From the IMG/VR virus record IMGVR_UViG_3300042890_006148, positions 19,236 to 83,235 of that record: a stretch of 64,000 nucleotides of DNA. One strand, 5' to 3'. This DNA comes from a virus. The stretch's first letter is position 1. Each line of letters begins with the position of its first letter. Both the position numbers and the translations under genes were made by a program. Below the pieces are notes generated by a model. It ran no database searches. It was not told the DNA's origin and worked only from the letters and a program-made list of their open reading frames with translations. Shown one piece after another: positions 54,192-62,232 of the stretch.

Positions 54192-55190
54192 ATGAGAAAA
54201 AGTATATCAATTTATAACCACAAAAAGTTTGCGCAAAAGGTAGATGATGTTAATGCAGATTATATCAATAAATTGCTAGCAAAACCTGGCGACGTAACTC
54301 AAGAATTTGTTTACTACATTGTAAGAGTTTATTTTGGCGATGATCAGTTAGCAACAATCAAAAAAAGTGGTATGAATTATGATAAAACTGTATACAATTC
54401 ACGTTCAGCAGCGGGTATGATAAATAAAATATATGCAATTGATAAAGATCCAAGAATAACTGTCAAAAATAAATACAAAGACGTTAGCACAAAAGCAGTT
54501 GACTTTATTAAGAACAAATTAAAACAAAATGAGGGAACCAGTGCTCCTGCAGGTGGTACTCAACAACCAGCTGGACCTCCTATGGCTAGTCCTGGTGCTG
54601 GTACTGCAGTTACTCCTTCTGCTCAAGTACCTGTTTCATCCCCTAATCAAGTGGCGCAACAAGCACAAGTCACCCCTGAACAAGCTGATGCATACTTGAC
54701 ACAAATTATTCCTGTGCTTAAAACGCTTTCCGAAGATAAATCTAAACCCGGAGCTTTCACACAAAGATATTCTAATGAATATAATGATGTCATATATGCT
54801 ATGAATATATTGAAATCAGATTCAAAGTTTTTCGAAAAATTAGAAAAATTCAATACTACATTCAAAACATTAGCTCCTATTTACAATAATGCTATGCACC
54901 CAACAGGCTGGACTGCTGCTGGAAATAGTGTATTTGTGACTGATTGGTATACATTGGGTGACCAAATCATTAATGAAATCCAGTCTTCAATGATTAAAGA
55001 ATTAAAAGAAGATGAAAAGAAGCTAAAAATACAAAACACACCAACAAAAATTTCTACATTTCAGACTGAATTTCTAAATAAAAATCCTAAAAATACAGAT
55101 ATATCGGGAGTTGCTAATAAAGTCAATCAAGTTATTGATCAATTTAACATTGGAAAATCAACTGGTGACAAGCTTACAAGATTAAAATAA
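54192..55190 (+). CDS. probable virion-associated protein with tag-like start and proline-rich linker
   Basis: The 332 residues open YNHKKFAQKVDDVNADYINK, reminiscent of the shared tag. A folded helical part runs to about 113. A Pro/Gly/Ala/Ser linker (114-155) follows, then a helical C-terminal domain of about 175 residues. No enzyme motif is visible. The ATG lacks a Shine-Dalgarno and follows a terminator, so a promoter inside the hairpin area would be needed. It is followed by a clearly tagged protein. Confidence 0.55.
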   Translation: MRKSISIYNHKKFAQKVDDVNADYINKLLAKPGDVTQEFVYYIVRVYFGDDQLATIKKSGMNYDKTVYNSRSAAGMINKIYAIDKDPRITVKNKYKDVSTKAVDFIKNKLKQNEGTSAPAGGTQQPAGPPMASPGAGTAVTPSAQVPVSSPNQVAQQAQVTPEQADAYLTQIIPVLKTLSEDKSKPGAFTQRYSNEYNDVIYAMNILKSDSKFFEKLEKFNTTFKTLAPIYNNAMHPTGWTAAGNSVFVTDWYTLGDQIINEIQSSMIKELKEDEKKLKIQNTPTKISTFQTEFLNKNPKNTDISGVANKVNQVIDQFNIGKSTGDKLTRLK

Positions 55191-55224
55191 AGGGCAATTT
55201 TAAGAAGTTGTTAAAATAAAAATT

Positions 55225-56097
55225 ATGTTTACAAAAGAATTTATTAAAATAAGTCAAATACTTGATCAACATGGCATGCATAGACAGGCTGATGATTTGC
55301 TCAAAATTGCCCAAGCTAAACCTGCTCCTAAACCCCCAGTCAAACCAGCTGTCAAAACTCCAGTCAAACCTGCTACTAAACAACCAGTCAAACCTTCTAC
55401 TACCCCTGCTCCGGTTACCAACGTACTGCCAACCAGCCAAAATGCAATCATCAAATATTTTCAGGATCAATTGAAGAGAACCAACCCTCCGAAGTTTGAA
55501 GATATGATTTCTGCAGTTGAAAAACAATACAGAAATAATCTTATAGATTACAAATCTTACACAGACTTGATTAAAGAATTTAACACATATTTCAATCAAA
55601 ATGCTATTCCAATTAAGCCAAATGATCCAACAGCTTTCCCATCTATGGTCAATGATACACCTATACAGGGACTTGGAGTAGGGAGTGAAGGCAATAGAGT
55701 TAATATTGAATTAGCTTCTCCTCTTGAAGGTTTGACAGCTGCTGGTGAAAAAGCTCTTCCAAACAGAGAAGATAGAAACTTACCAGGTTTAGTTAAAGAG
55801 TGGAACTCATACTTGAAAACTGATAGTTTTAAAGATAGTTTAGAAGCAAGAATTCAAGAAATGAAAAAATACAACCAAGATACTACAAAACTAGAAGAGT
55901 TATTGAGTAAAACAAAAACAGAAAAAGGTCTTCAAGTTGGTGATTTCGGAAATGTAGATTCTGAAGGCAAGCAGCAAGCGTCACAAATTTATGGTGTAGA
56001 AGCCAAGCCATTAACCTCAATAACTGGAACACCTAAAACTCCAGCAGCACCAGCAGCACCAATTACTCCACCAACACAAGCCCCGAATCGATCCTAA
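55225..56097 (+). CDS. tagged protein with Pro-Lys repeats
   Basis: Residues 1-29 are the shared tag (FIKISQI then LDQHGMHRQADDLLKIAQ). They pass directly into a tract of PVKPA, TPVKPA and KQPVKPS repeats (about 31-66). A folded helical part follows (about 70-260), then an Ala/Pro-rich tail. The tag, linker and domain layout is the same as in the 28145 protein. No known enzyme motif. Its stop is two bases before the next gene. Confidence 0.65.
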   Translation: MFTKEFIKISQILDQHGMHRQADDLLKIAQAKPAPKPPVKPAVKTPVKPATKQPVKPSTTPAPVTNVLPTSQNAIIKYFQDQLKRTNPPKFEDMISAVEKQYRNNLIDYKSYTDLIKEFNTYFNQNAIPIKPNDPTAFPSMVNDTPIQGLGVGSEGNRVNIELASPLEGLTAAGEKALPNREDRNLPGLVKEWNSYLKTDSFKDSLEARIQEMKKYNQDTTKLEELLSKTKTEKGLQVGDFGNVDSEGKQQASQIYGVEAKPLTSITGTPKTPAAPAAPITPPTQAPNRS

Positions 56098-56098
56098 A

Positions 56099-56290
56099 AT
56101 GCCAAAGCCAGTAGATGATTTAGTAGATACTTTATTAGATGATTCTGATTTTTATCCTGAAAAATCCAAGGATGATAGAGAATCTACAGCATGGGCAATA
56201 GCTTATTCAAATTACAATAAAAATAAGAAAAGAAAAAAGAAATCTTTTAATATGAAAGAATATCGTACAGCACAAAAACCAGATCAATAG
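56099..56290 (+). CDS. small basic phage protein
   Basis: The 63-residue protein contains RESTAWAIAYSNYNKNKKRK. A similar 'K..AWAIA..QYKK' segment occurs in many short viral proteins whose function is unknown. The tail is very basic. It is the last gene of the 54192-56290 unit, and its stop lies in a terminator stem. Confidence 0.6.
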   Translation: MPKPVDDLVDTLLDDSDFYPEKSKDDRESTAWAIAYSNYNKNKKRKKKSFNMKEYRTAQKPDQ

Positions 56291-56302
56291 ATCTGGTTTT
56301 TT
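56274..56302 (+). terminator. intrinsic terminator
   Basis: AAAACCAGATC pairs with GATCTGGTTTT around AATA, followed by T-rich sequence. It overlaps the end of the 56099 gene. Confidence 0.85.
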
Positions 56303-56317
56303 ATTTATAATAGTTTT

Positions 56318-57025
56318 ATGACAAAACTTTCGCTTATTATGCTTACTAACACTGTAAACAATGATATTTACAAAATGACACAAAATGCATTAGATTCTCT
56401 TCATAATTCAATTGGATCTGAAAATTTTAACGTAGTGTTAGTGGAATCAAACAAAGATAGAGAATGGAATTTTCAACACGTAAACTTTTATCTTAAACCA
56501 CCAATTGATTTTAATTACAACACTTATTTAAATATCGCAATTGAAAACTGTGATTCTGAATATATTGCGATTGTAAATAATGATGTCAATTTCCATAAAG
56601 ATTGGTGGGTTAAAATGGAAGCAGCTATGATCAATCACGAACTTGATACAGCTTCTCCAAGATCGCCAACAGAGCAAGTAGGAATTGTTCCAAGAGCTGA
56701 AATTAAGCACAGATATACACCAGAAACAATGGTAAGAGTTGGCTTTGAATTAATCATTAATTTCTGTGGTTGGTGTTGGATTATGAAGAAAGAAGTCAAA
56801 GATTGGCTTTTTCCATTAGATGAACAATTTGCTTTCTTTTTCCAAGATAACGATATCATTATGAGATTACAAGAAAAAGGCTGCAAACATGGAATGGTTG
56901 CAGCTTCTAAAGTGGATCATTATGGACAAAGATCTCATGGAACGTTTAAAAATCAAGAAGAATATATGAAGAATACATTTGCTCTTGAGAAGAATTTTAT
57001 AGAAAAATGGAGGCATCGAATGTGA
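56318..57025 (+). CDS. glycosyltransferase, family 2 type (GT-A fold)
   Basis: The 235-residue protein opens KLSLIMLTNTVNNDIYKMTQ, the GT2 start. It has YLNIAIENCDSEYIAIVNND (NND as the DxD-like metal site), CGWCWIMKKEVKDWLFPLDE and FFFQDNDIIMRLQEKG, the acceptor-side 'ED.D' region. It likely transfers a sugar to phage DNA, a virion protein or a host surface glycan. The target is unknown. A convergent glycosyltransferase-like gene lies next to it. Confidence 0.8.
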   Translation: MTKLSLIMLTNTVNNDIYKMTQNALDSLHNSIGSENFNVVLVESNKDREWNFQHVNFYLKPPIDFNYNTYLNIAIENCDSEYIAIVNNDVNFHKDWWVKMEAAMINHELDTASPRSPTEQVGIVPRAEIKHRYTPETMVRVGFELIINFCGWCWIMKKEVKDWLFPLDEQFAFFFQDNDIIMRLQEKGCKHGMVAASKVDHYGQRSHGTFKNQEEYMKNTFALEKNFIEKWRHRM

Positions 57026-57042
57026 TGCCTCCATTTTAGTTT
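57004..57042. terminator. intrinsic terminator between convergent glycosyltransferase genes
   Basis: AAAATGGAGGCATC (57004-57017) pairs exactly with 57024-57037. The stop of the plus-strand gene lies at the loop edge, and T-rich sequence follows. Confidence 0.85.
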
Positions 57043-57959
57043 TACTTATTGAGTAATGATAATTCTTTCATTACGTGTTCAGCAAGAGCTTTAGTGGTGT
57101 TGTATTTCTTCATATGATCCATCACTTCAGCTTGGAAATATTCATAATTCTGATCAAGCCACTTTGGATCATTCTTGTCAAAGAATGCAACCTTGGTCAA
57201 CAATGCCTTCGGAAAACGCATCATTGAATATCTAGGGCAATTCATAATATCAGGGAATAAAGGAATACAACCATTACCCATGATTTCATAATGTCTCAAA
57301 CAATCCCATCCAGCCTTTGGCATTGTAAAAGCATACTTTGAGAACATATAATCCTGATAGTATTCTGCTTCTGTATTGAATACATAAGTCTTACGATCAC
57401 GAGGATCACTGTGAGCAATACGACGCTCTTTCTTTTGACCAGCATTTACCTTATTTGTTGGGAAAGCAAAGCTAATTGGAAGTACGTGTTGCATGTATTC
57501 TTGAAGATGAACTTGCTTTTGATCAGGATACAATTCACGCTTAAAGTAAACTACACCATCCTTCAAACGATCTTCATGAAAAGCATTGGTATCTTCGCCA
57601 TCAACAAATACAATCTTCTTCTTGTCATAATTTTCAAGAACAAGTTGAAGATGATCTTGACTTCGCCAAATACTTCCATAAATTACATAATCAAAGTACT
57701 TATTTCGAATCTTCTTTGTGATGTCTTCACGATCAGCATCATCAGAAGTGATATTTCGACAAACAGTAAAACCACGTCCATATTCGGTAGCTAATTGCTC
57801 ATCAGAATAGTCTGAATAAAGATGAAATCTCTTATTACAATCAACTACATCACTGCCAAAAAGCTCCTTAAGTCCAAGAAGCAAACAGTCATCTTGATAA
57901 TCAGTTAGCCAAGGAAATTGCTCTGATCTTTGGTTTCCAGAAATATATAGAATTTTCAT
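57042..57959 (-). CDS. glycosyltransferase-like protein (exostosin/GT-B-like)
   Basis: The 305-residue protein begins MKILYISGNQRSEQFPW. A C-terminal part has FSKYAFTMPKAGWDCLRHYE and IMGNGCIPLFPD. This matches the donor-site pattern of exostosin-like and GT-B enzymes ('Kf.l.P.G......YEam..GciPv'). The start is the ATG at 57959. An upstream GTG is open but lacks a ribosome-binding site. It converges on the GT2 gene, so the two may build or modify one glycan. Confidence 0.6.
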   Translation of the reverse strand: MKILYISGNQRSEQFPWLTDYQDDCLLLGLKELFGSDVVDCNKRFHLYSDYSDEQLATEYGRGFTVCRNITSDDADREDITKKIRNKYFDYVIYGSIWRSQDHLQLVLENYDKKKIVFVDGEDTNAFHEDRLKDGVVYFKRELYPDQKQVHLQEYMQHVLPISFAFPTNKVNAGQKKERRIAHSDPRDRKTYVFNTEAEYYQDYMFSKYAFTMPKAGWDCLRHYEIMGNGCIPLFPDIMNCPRYSMMRFPKALLTKVAFFDKNDPKWLDQNYEYFQAEVMDHMKKYNTTKALAEHVMKELSLLNK

Positions 57960-57986
57960 AAAACTATTGTACACTCCGAAGCAAAA

Positions 57987-58541
57987 TTACGCTCTTACTT
58001 CAATTGTACATTTTACATCAACTTCATAATCTATGCAAACATCTGCAAGTTTATCTAATAAATTTAGCTGCCCTTTTATCATAAGATTTAGAGGTTTAGG
58101 TTCAGAAATTGATATTAATTCCAAAGCTGATTCTATTTTTTTCTTTAAAGCTACTGGATTGTAAGATTTATTTTTAGAAATATTTAACGAAAACAGAATT
58201 GGAAGTATGTTTTCATCAGCAACTTCTAATCTATTAGTGCCATCTTGGAGATCACACATAAATAATTGAAAATTATAAGCAACAAGAGGTTTATCTTGAA
58301 TGATATATTCACGGCAAAATTCGTGATCATAATTAAGCTCATATTTGAAACTATTATTAATTAAAATTTTTTCCCATTCACTCATTGTTCTTCTGTTATT
58401 CAATTCTAGAATATCTTGCAATAAAATGATCATAATTGAGCTGTAGTTTGATGGTGGAATTACTTGCCCTTTCCACAAAACATTTTCAGTGCTAGGATGA
58501 TGTTTGATATCAGGTTCAAAAACTAGAAGTGTGTAGCCCAT
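57987..58541 (-). CDS. unassigned protein
   Basis: This 184-residue soluble protein is not recognised. It opens MGYTLLVFEPDIKHHPSTEN and has no metal or nucleotide motif. It lies 27 bases before the glycosyltransferase-like gene on the same strand. Confidence 0.5.
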   Translation of the reverse strand: MGYTLLVFEPDIKHHPSTENVLWKGQVIPPSNYSSIMIILLQDILELNNRRTMSEWEKILINNSFKYELNYDHEFCREYIIQDKPLVAYNFQLFMCDLQDGTNRLEVADENILPILFSLNISKNKSYNPVALKKKIESALELISISEPKPLNLMIKGQLNLLDKLADVCIDYEVDVKCTIEVRA

Positions 58542-58561
58542 AATCTTATTTTACATTAAGA

Positions 58562-59032
58562 TTATTCTGGATCAATTAGTTTTTGGTAAGTTTCAAAAAA
58601 TTCTTGAGAAGCGATTCTATATACTTCACTGTAATAAGGAGATGGAGAAACAATATAATCTCCAGTTTTCAAGGACATCAATCTGCCCCATTTAGCAACA
58701 AATTCCAAGTCTGACCCATAATATCTACAAGCGATAATTTTACCGCTTGGAATGTAAACTGCCCCTTTGTCATAGTAATAGAAAAATATATATCTACTAA
58801 AAAGCATATCACAAGGAACTATATATTGTTCTTGACATTCAGTTTGCAGATTTTGAACTATAAAATCGCCTTCTTTTGCGTAATTTGTAGTTTCTAATCC
58901 ATCTGCAGTCCAAGTCTCTATGTATTCATTTAAGTGGGCAGGATAAGCATAAATTAAACAAGTTTTAAAATACTCTTGTCCATTGTCTCTTATTTCAGGA
59001 AAGAAATAAGAATATGCTTCTTCTTGTGTCAT
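58562..59032 (-). CDS. unassigned Tyr-rich protein
   Basis: This 156-residue protein is rich in Tyr and Phe (SRYIFFYYYDKGAVYIPSGK). No family recognised, no signal peptide. It is the first gene after the terminator at 59055-59083. Confidence 0.5.
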   Translation of the reverse strand: MTQEEAYSYFFPEIRDNGQEYFKTCLIYAYPAHLNEYIETWTADGLETTNYAKEGDFIVQNLQTECQEQYIVPCDMLFSRYIFFYYYDKGAVYIPSGKIIACRYYGSDLEFVAKWGRLMSLKTGDYIVSPSPYYSEVYRIASQEFFETYQKLIDPE

Positions 59033-59054
59033 AGTAAATATATACTGGATGCAA

Positions 59055-59083
59055 GAAAAAAGACCCTGATTATTCAGGGTCTT
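59055..59083 (-). terminator. intrinsic terminator
   Basis: AGACCCTGA (59061-59069) pairs with TCAGGGTCT (59074-59082) around TTAT, with a T run on the minus strand. It overlaps the end of the 59070 gene. Confidence 0.85.
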
Positions 59084-59639
59084 CGAATTTAAGAACTTGC
59101 TGTTTAGAAAATATGTGATTTATTTGTTCACTATTGTCAAAACCTTGATTAAAATAATTCCTTGCTGAAATCATTTGCTCTTTTGTCAAATCAAGATCTA
59201 AAAACTTCATCAGCTTTTGAAATCTTTCTTCATTTTCATCAGGTGTAGAAATTGAATTGTGAAGAGTAAACATTCCACTATCCATTCCTAAACTGTAAGC
59301 TTCAGGCCCAAATTTAAATTTATCGTAAAGTAAGCCTCTATAAGAACCATTATCTTTAAAATAGTTTTTAAAAATTGTGTTAGTAATATGAAAGAATAAC
59401 AATAATTGATCGTCTGTTTCCAAAGAATCAAAATACTCTTTAGCCTTTTGTTCATATTGCCCCAAAGCTTCTTCTTCAATTTTCAATAATTCTTTATGTT
59501 CATCTGAATTTGAATATTCAGTGTATGAATTATAAGTTTTACCGTTTATTACAAATGGATTAGGTTTTTTTACCATAGGATTACCTGTGCTTTCTCGAAT
59601 TGAATCTTCTTTACGCTGTCTAATTTCTTCCCAAGTCAT
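59070..59639 (-). CDS. unassigned protein
   Basis: This 189-residue charged, helical protein opens MTWEEIRQRKEDSIREST. No family recognised. Its stop codon lies inside the terminator stem. It is one base away from the FeoA-like gene upstream. Confidence 0.5.
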   Translation of the reverse strand: MTWEEIRQRKEDSIRESTGNPMVKKPNPFVINGKTYNSYTEYSNSDEHKELLKIEEEALGQYEQKAKEYFDSLETDDQLLLFFHITNTIFKNYFKDNGSYRGLLYDKFKFGPEAYSLGMDSGMFTLHNSISTPDENEERFQKLMKFLDLDLTKEQMISARNYFNQGFDNSEQINHIFSKQQVLKFEDPE

Positions 59640-59640
59640 A

Positions 59641-59862
59641 TTACTCTTTTACAGGAGTAATATGAATACACTGGGCTTCTTCTTTTCTTAATGCAATCTG
59701 GCTTTCTCTGCAGTTTACAACCATCATATCCATATGCTGTTTGTTGAGAACTTTTATTTCACAACCAGGGTTGAAACCTAATTCAGAAAGTCTTGTTCTG
59801 ACAGTTCCGCAAATTGATTCAATCCTATAAGTTTCACCAGCAGAACCATCAAATAAGGTCAT
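59641..59862 (-). CDS. FeoA-domain-like small protein
   Basis: The 73 residues follow the FeoA pattern: AGETYRIESICG, TRLSELGFNPGCEIKVL and ESQIALRKEEAQCIHI. This is the SH3-like fold that binds the FeoB iron transporter or forms the C-terminal part of DtxR-type repressors. A longer frame to an ATG at 59901 is open but would start inside a terminator. The ATG at 59862 has AGGAAAGACT before it. In a phage it might act on host iron uptake or regulation. That role is inference. Confidence 0.65.
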   Translation of the reverse strand: MTLFDGSAGETYRIESICGTVRTRLSELGFNPGCEIKVLNKQHMDMMVVNCRESQIALRKEEAQCIHITPVKE

Positions 59863-59873
59863 AGTCTTTCCTA

Positions 59874-59899
59874 GAAAAAGAGCCTTCCGAAGAAGGCTC
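59874..59899 (-). terminator. intrinsic terminator
   Basis: GAGCCTTC (59880-59887) pairs with GAAGGCTC (59892-59899) around CGAA, with five T after it on the minus strand. It ends the 59907-60239 transcript. Confidence 0.85.
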
Positions 59900-59906
59900 A
59901 TAAAAT

Positions 59907-60239
59907 TTAGTTGGATGTCTTCTTCTTTGGTTTTGCAACTACGTACTCAATATCTTCTGATGGATAAAAAGTCTTCATAGCTTTGCTTCTAATCTCATAA
60001 GAATTTACTGTAAATTCTGGCTCTCCATTAAATTCGCCCATAAAACCACGAACAATAACATTGGAATCCAATGGTATGTCATACATTAAGGTTTCGGCAT
60101 CATGGGTGTCATTAAATTTGACTCTAATTATTTTGTTTGATCCCAATTCAAGAACAAAGGCACAGGCCATACTTTTGGTGACAAACCACTTTCTCTTGAC
60201 TAAAACATTATGAGTTTCAGTACGACGAATACGATTCAT
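59907..60239 (-). CDS. unassigned small basic, beta-rich protein
   Basis: The 110 residues open MNRIRRTETHNVLVKRKWFV and have IPLDSNVIVRGFMGEFNGEP. The alternation suggests a beta-barrel, possibly OB-like. The tail is Lys-rich (AKPKKKTSN). No family recognised. Confidence 0.5.
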   Translation of the reverse strand: MNRIRRTETHNVLVKRKWFVTKSMACAFVLELGSNKIIRVKFNDTHDAETLMYDIPLDSNVIVRGFMGEFNGEPEFTVNSYEIRSKAMKTFYPSEDIEYVVAKPKKKTSN

Positions 60240-60292
60240 ATCTAACTTTCTCCTGCGAATATTCTAACACGATAATAAGCAAAACACAAGCC

Positions 60293-60739
60293 CTACCACC
60301 ACAATTCAAACCAAAGTTTAGAAAGATTTTCCACTGCTTTCCTAACATCATCAGTGAGTTTTTTTCTTTCTTCAATATCTACTGAATTATAATATTGGTC
60401 TGAAACATAATAATTTTCAAAAGCACTAATGATAAATCTTATTTTCTCATCATAAGATTCAATTGTTTCACCATTAGGAATACCATTATTTACTTCAATA
60501 AATCTTTTCAATCTAGGAATTACAAATAATGCCATAGTGCGATCCATATGCCAAGTTTCAGTATCATCAAATCCTCTTTCGAATCTTTGCTGACGATACT
60601 GCTCTTTTTTCACTAGATCTTTTTCATAAATTTCATCAGCTACACTAAAGGAAATATTATTTAATCCCTCTGGCTTTATAGATAATTGCAAGTAGTCTTT
60701 TGATTTCTTCTGGGTCGATTTTGATTCTTTTTGGCTCAT
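60293..60739 (-). CDS. conserved phage protein of unknown function
   Basis: Residues about 54-110 contain RGFDDTETWHMDRTMALFVI, PRLKRFIEVNNGIP and RFIISAFENYY. Small proteins with 'G..D.DTW.LD...A.FI.PRLK.F' are widespread in phages of many hosts. Their role is unknown. Total 148 residues with a basic N-terminus. It overlaps the membrane-protein gene upstream by four bases. Confidence 0.65.
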   Translation of the reverse strand: MSQKESKSTQKKSKDYLQLSIKPEGLNNISFSVADEIYEKDLVKKEQYRQQRFERGFDDTETWHMDRTMALFVIPRLKRFIEVNNGIPNGETIESYDEKIRFIISAFENYYVSDQYYNSVDIEERKKLTDDVRKAVENLSKLWFELWW

Positions 60740-60936
60740 TTTCGTCGCTCATTTTCTTCTTCTTTGACTATATCATAATAGACCATTCCATTTCGCAAGC
60801 ACCATACAGAAAGAGCTCCTAAAAGAAAATCTGATGGTAATGTTCCAGTAGTTCGCCAAACGTGAGTTAAAGCAATCAATCCAATAACATACCAAACAAG
60901 ACCTGCAGCTTTATTGTTGTCAATTTTATCTTCCAT
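60736..60936 (-). CDS. small membrane protein
   Basis: The 66 residues hold two hydrophobic segments (AAGLVWYVIGLIALTHVW and FLLGALSVWCLRNGMVYY) with a charged tail. It could be a holin-like or envelope-acting peptide, but nothing beyond topology supports that. Confidence 0.6.
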   Translation of the reverse strand: MEDKIDNNKAAGLVWYVIGLIALTHVWRTTGTLPSDFLLGALSVWCLRNGMVYYDIVKEEENERRK

Positions 60937-60953
60937 AATAGTTATTATATCAT

Positions 60954-60983
60954 AAAAAAGAAGGCTGTAAGGCCTTCTTTTTT
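60954..60983 (-). terminator. intrinsic terminator
   Basis: AAAAAAGAAGGC (60954-60965) pairs with GCCTTCTTTTTT (60972-60983). It ends the transcript of small accessory genes coming from the right. Confidence 0.85.
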
Positions 60984-60985
60984 AT

Positions 60986-61225
60986 CTAGTGGAATTCTTG
61001 GAAATAAGGGCATTTTTGAAAGCCAGATCCATCTCTGACCCATCCGTTACCTTTACATTTGTTTTTGCCTTTTCCCAGGCATTCACAAATTCCAATTGGT
61101 TTACCGTTTCTTATGATAATATTATCGATTTTTGCTTTTTCTTCTAGTGTAAGATTAAGAAATTCTTCTATTGATCCGACCTTGAATCCAGCATTTTCTA
61201 ATCGATTTTTCTTATCTTCATCCAT
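60986..61225 (-). CDS. small protein with antitoxin/HTH-like start and Cys-rich tail
   Basis: The 79 residues open MDEDKKNRLENAGFKVGSIE, close to a family of short XRE-type regulators that begin 'M.....+RLE.AG...G...EFL.L...E'. The tail CECLGKGKNKCKGNGW then C is a zinc-like knuckle similar to DnaJ cysteine repeats. The ATG at 61225 overlaps the preceding gene's stop region. An earlier ATG would overlap that gene by about 90 bases and is not favoured. Confidence 0.5.
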   Translation of the reverse strand: MDEDKKNRLENAGFKVGSIEEFLNLTLEEKAKIDNIIIRNGKPIGICECLGKGKNKCKGNGWVRDGSGFQKCPYFQEFH

Positions 61226-61448
61226 TATTGAATCTTTTGAACCGATTTTCAATATCAAACTTTCCATCGACAGGTAAAACAAGCAAATCAGAAACTTGCC
61301 AATCATTTTCTAATTCATTAGCAACAATTGTTTTTACTTCCAAATTTCCATTAACAACTCGCCAATATTTCACAACATTCTCGTTTGTATTTGAAACTAC
61401 AGAACCTTGTTTCAACTCATAAAATAAATCAAAATTAATATTTAACAT
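61218..61448 (-). CDS. small accessory protein, paralog of the 62776 gene
   Basis: The 76 residues have KYWRVVNGNLEVK, ENDWQVSDLLVLPVDGKFDI. The 62776 protein has TYWRFQDNKLQNK, ETDWMDIKFLILPMEAKYTF in the same order, so the two are paralogs. The start is the ATG at 61448, with AGGACGATT before it. No function is assigned. Confidence 0.6.
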   Translation of the reverse strand: MLNINFDLFYELKQGSVVSNTNENVVKYWRVVNGNLEVKTIVANELENDWQVSDLLVLPVDGKFDIENRFKRFNNG

Positions 61449-61455
61449 AATCGTC

Positions 61456-61863
61456 CTAATCCTCATCTTCTTCGTCATCAGAATCATCTAACGCTACAGC
61501 CAAATCTCCTGGAATAGTATCCCACATAAAACCCTTATCTTCAAGAGTATCTGTGTTCCAAGGTTCCAATTCTTCAAGCCATTCTCGATAATCTTCATAT
61601 TTTTCGTTGTAAGCATCTTGAAGAGTGTCAAAGTCCAATTGATATTCTTTCTTGTAGAATTTCATTGCTTTATCAAAATATCGACAATCACTATCAATTT
61701 CAAGATAAGCATAGCCTTCTTCATTTAAAGGATCTCTACTGGTGCCAAGATAAGAACAATCACTGATAATGTCAATGATATTTAAATCACTAATAAGTTC
61801 GAGATCAACTTTCCAATAATCGTGTCTACCACAATCTATAGTTTGAATTATAATTTTTTCCAT
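61456..61863 (-). CDS. unassigned acidic protein
   Basis: The 135 residues have a Trp/Tyr/Asp-rich body (EKYEDYREWLEELEPWNTDT) and an end that is nearly all Asp and Glu (DDSDDEEDED). Highly acidic small phage proteins can mimic DNA, but no specific evidence is seen here. Confidence 0.5.
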   Translation of the reverse strand: MEKIIIQTIDCGRHDYWKVDLELISDLNIIDIISDCSYLGTSRDPLNEEGYAYLEIDSDCRYFDKAMKFYKKEYQLDFDTLQDAYNEKYEDYREWLEELEPWNTDTLEDKGFMWDTIPGDLAVALDDSDDEEDED

Positions 61864-61865
61864 AA

Positions 61866-62018
61866 TTATTTATTTTCCTTTTTGGTCATTTTGATGAGCT
61901 TGCTTATAATCTTAACTAGCAAGGCTAAAATTACTCCGGGTATTGCAACTAAAATAACTAAAATAAAAGGCCCGAAAGGAATCAAAAGCATAGCAGCTGT
62001 GTTAAGAAAATCTTCCAT
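61866..62018 (-). CDS. single-pass membrane peptide
   Basis: The 50-residue frame (MEDFLNTAAMLLIPFGPFIL and onward) contains about 27 hydrophobic residues followed by a Lys-rich end (KLIKMTKKENK). It fits exactly between the 61456 and 62020 genes on the same strand, with gaps of one or two bases. That tight packing supports it as a real gene despite its size. Confidence 0.6.
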   Translation of the reverse strand: MEDFLNTAAMLLIPFGPFILVILVAIPGVILALLVKIISKLIKMTKKENK

Positions 62019-62019
62019 A

Positions 62020-62232
62020 TTAATCGTCACTAGATATTTTCTGTGGCTCTATTGTTACATGATAAGCCACTTTCTCTTCTTCAAAACAATATCTTAATGA
62101 ATCCAAAAATTCTTTTCTGTCATTGTAATAAAGCTTTTGAAGCATCTTGACCATTTCTTCTTCTGCCACTTCTGAATCTTCATCAGCAGTTATATCAATA
62201 TCAAAAGATAAATTCAATCTGTATTTAGCCAT
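62020..62232 (-). CDS. unassigned small protein
   Basis: The 70 residues open YRLNLSFDIDITADEDSEVA with alternating beta character, then helix, then a beta end (VAYHVTIEPQKIS). It is a compact alpha/beta fold of unknown role. It overlaps the Tad2-like gene upstream by one base. Confidence 0.5.
   Translation of the reverse strand: MAKYRLNLSFDIDITADEDSEVAEEEMVKMLQKLYYNDRKEFLDSLRYCFEEEKVAYHVTIEPQKISSDD

Noticed and set aside
60736-60936. Naming the small two-segment membrane protein a holin.
   Set aside because: Topology alone is not enough, and no endolysin gene is adjacent.
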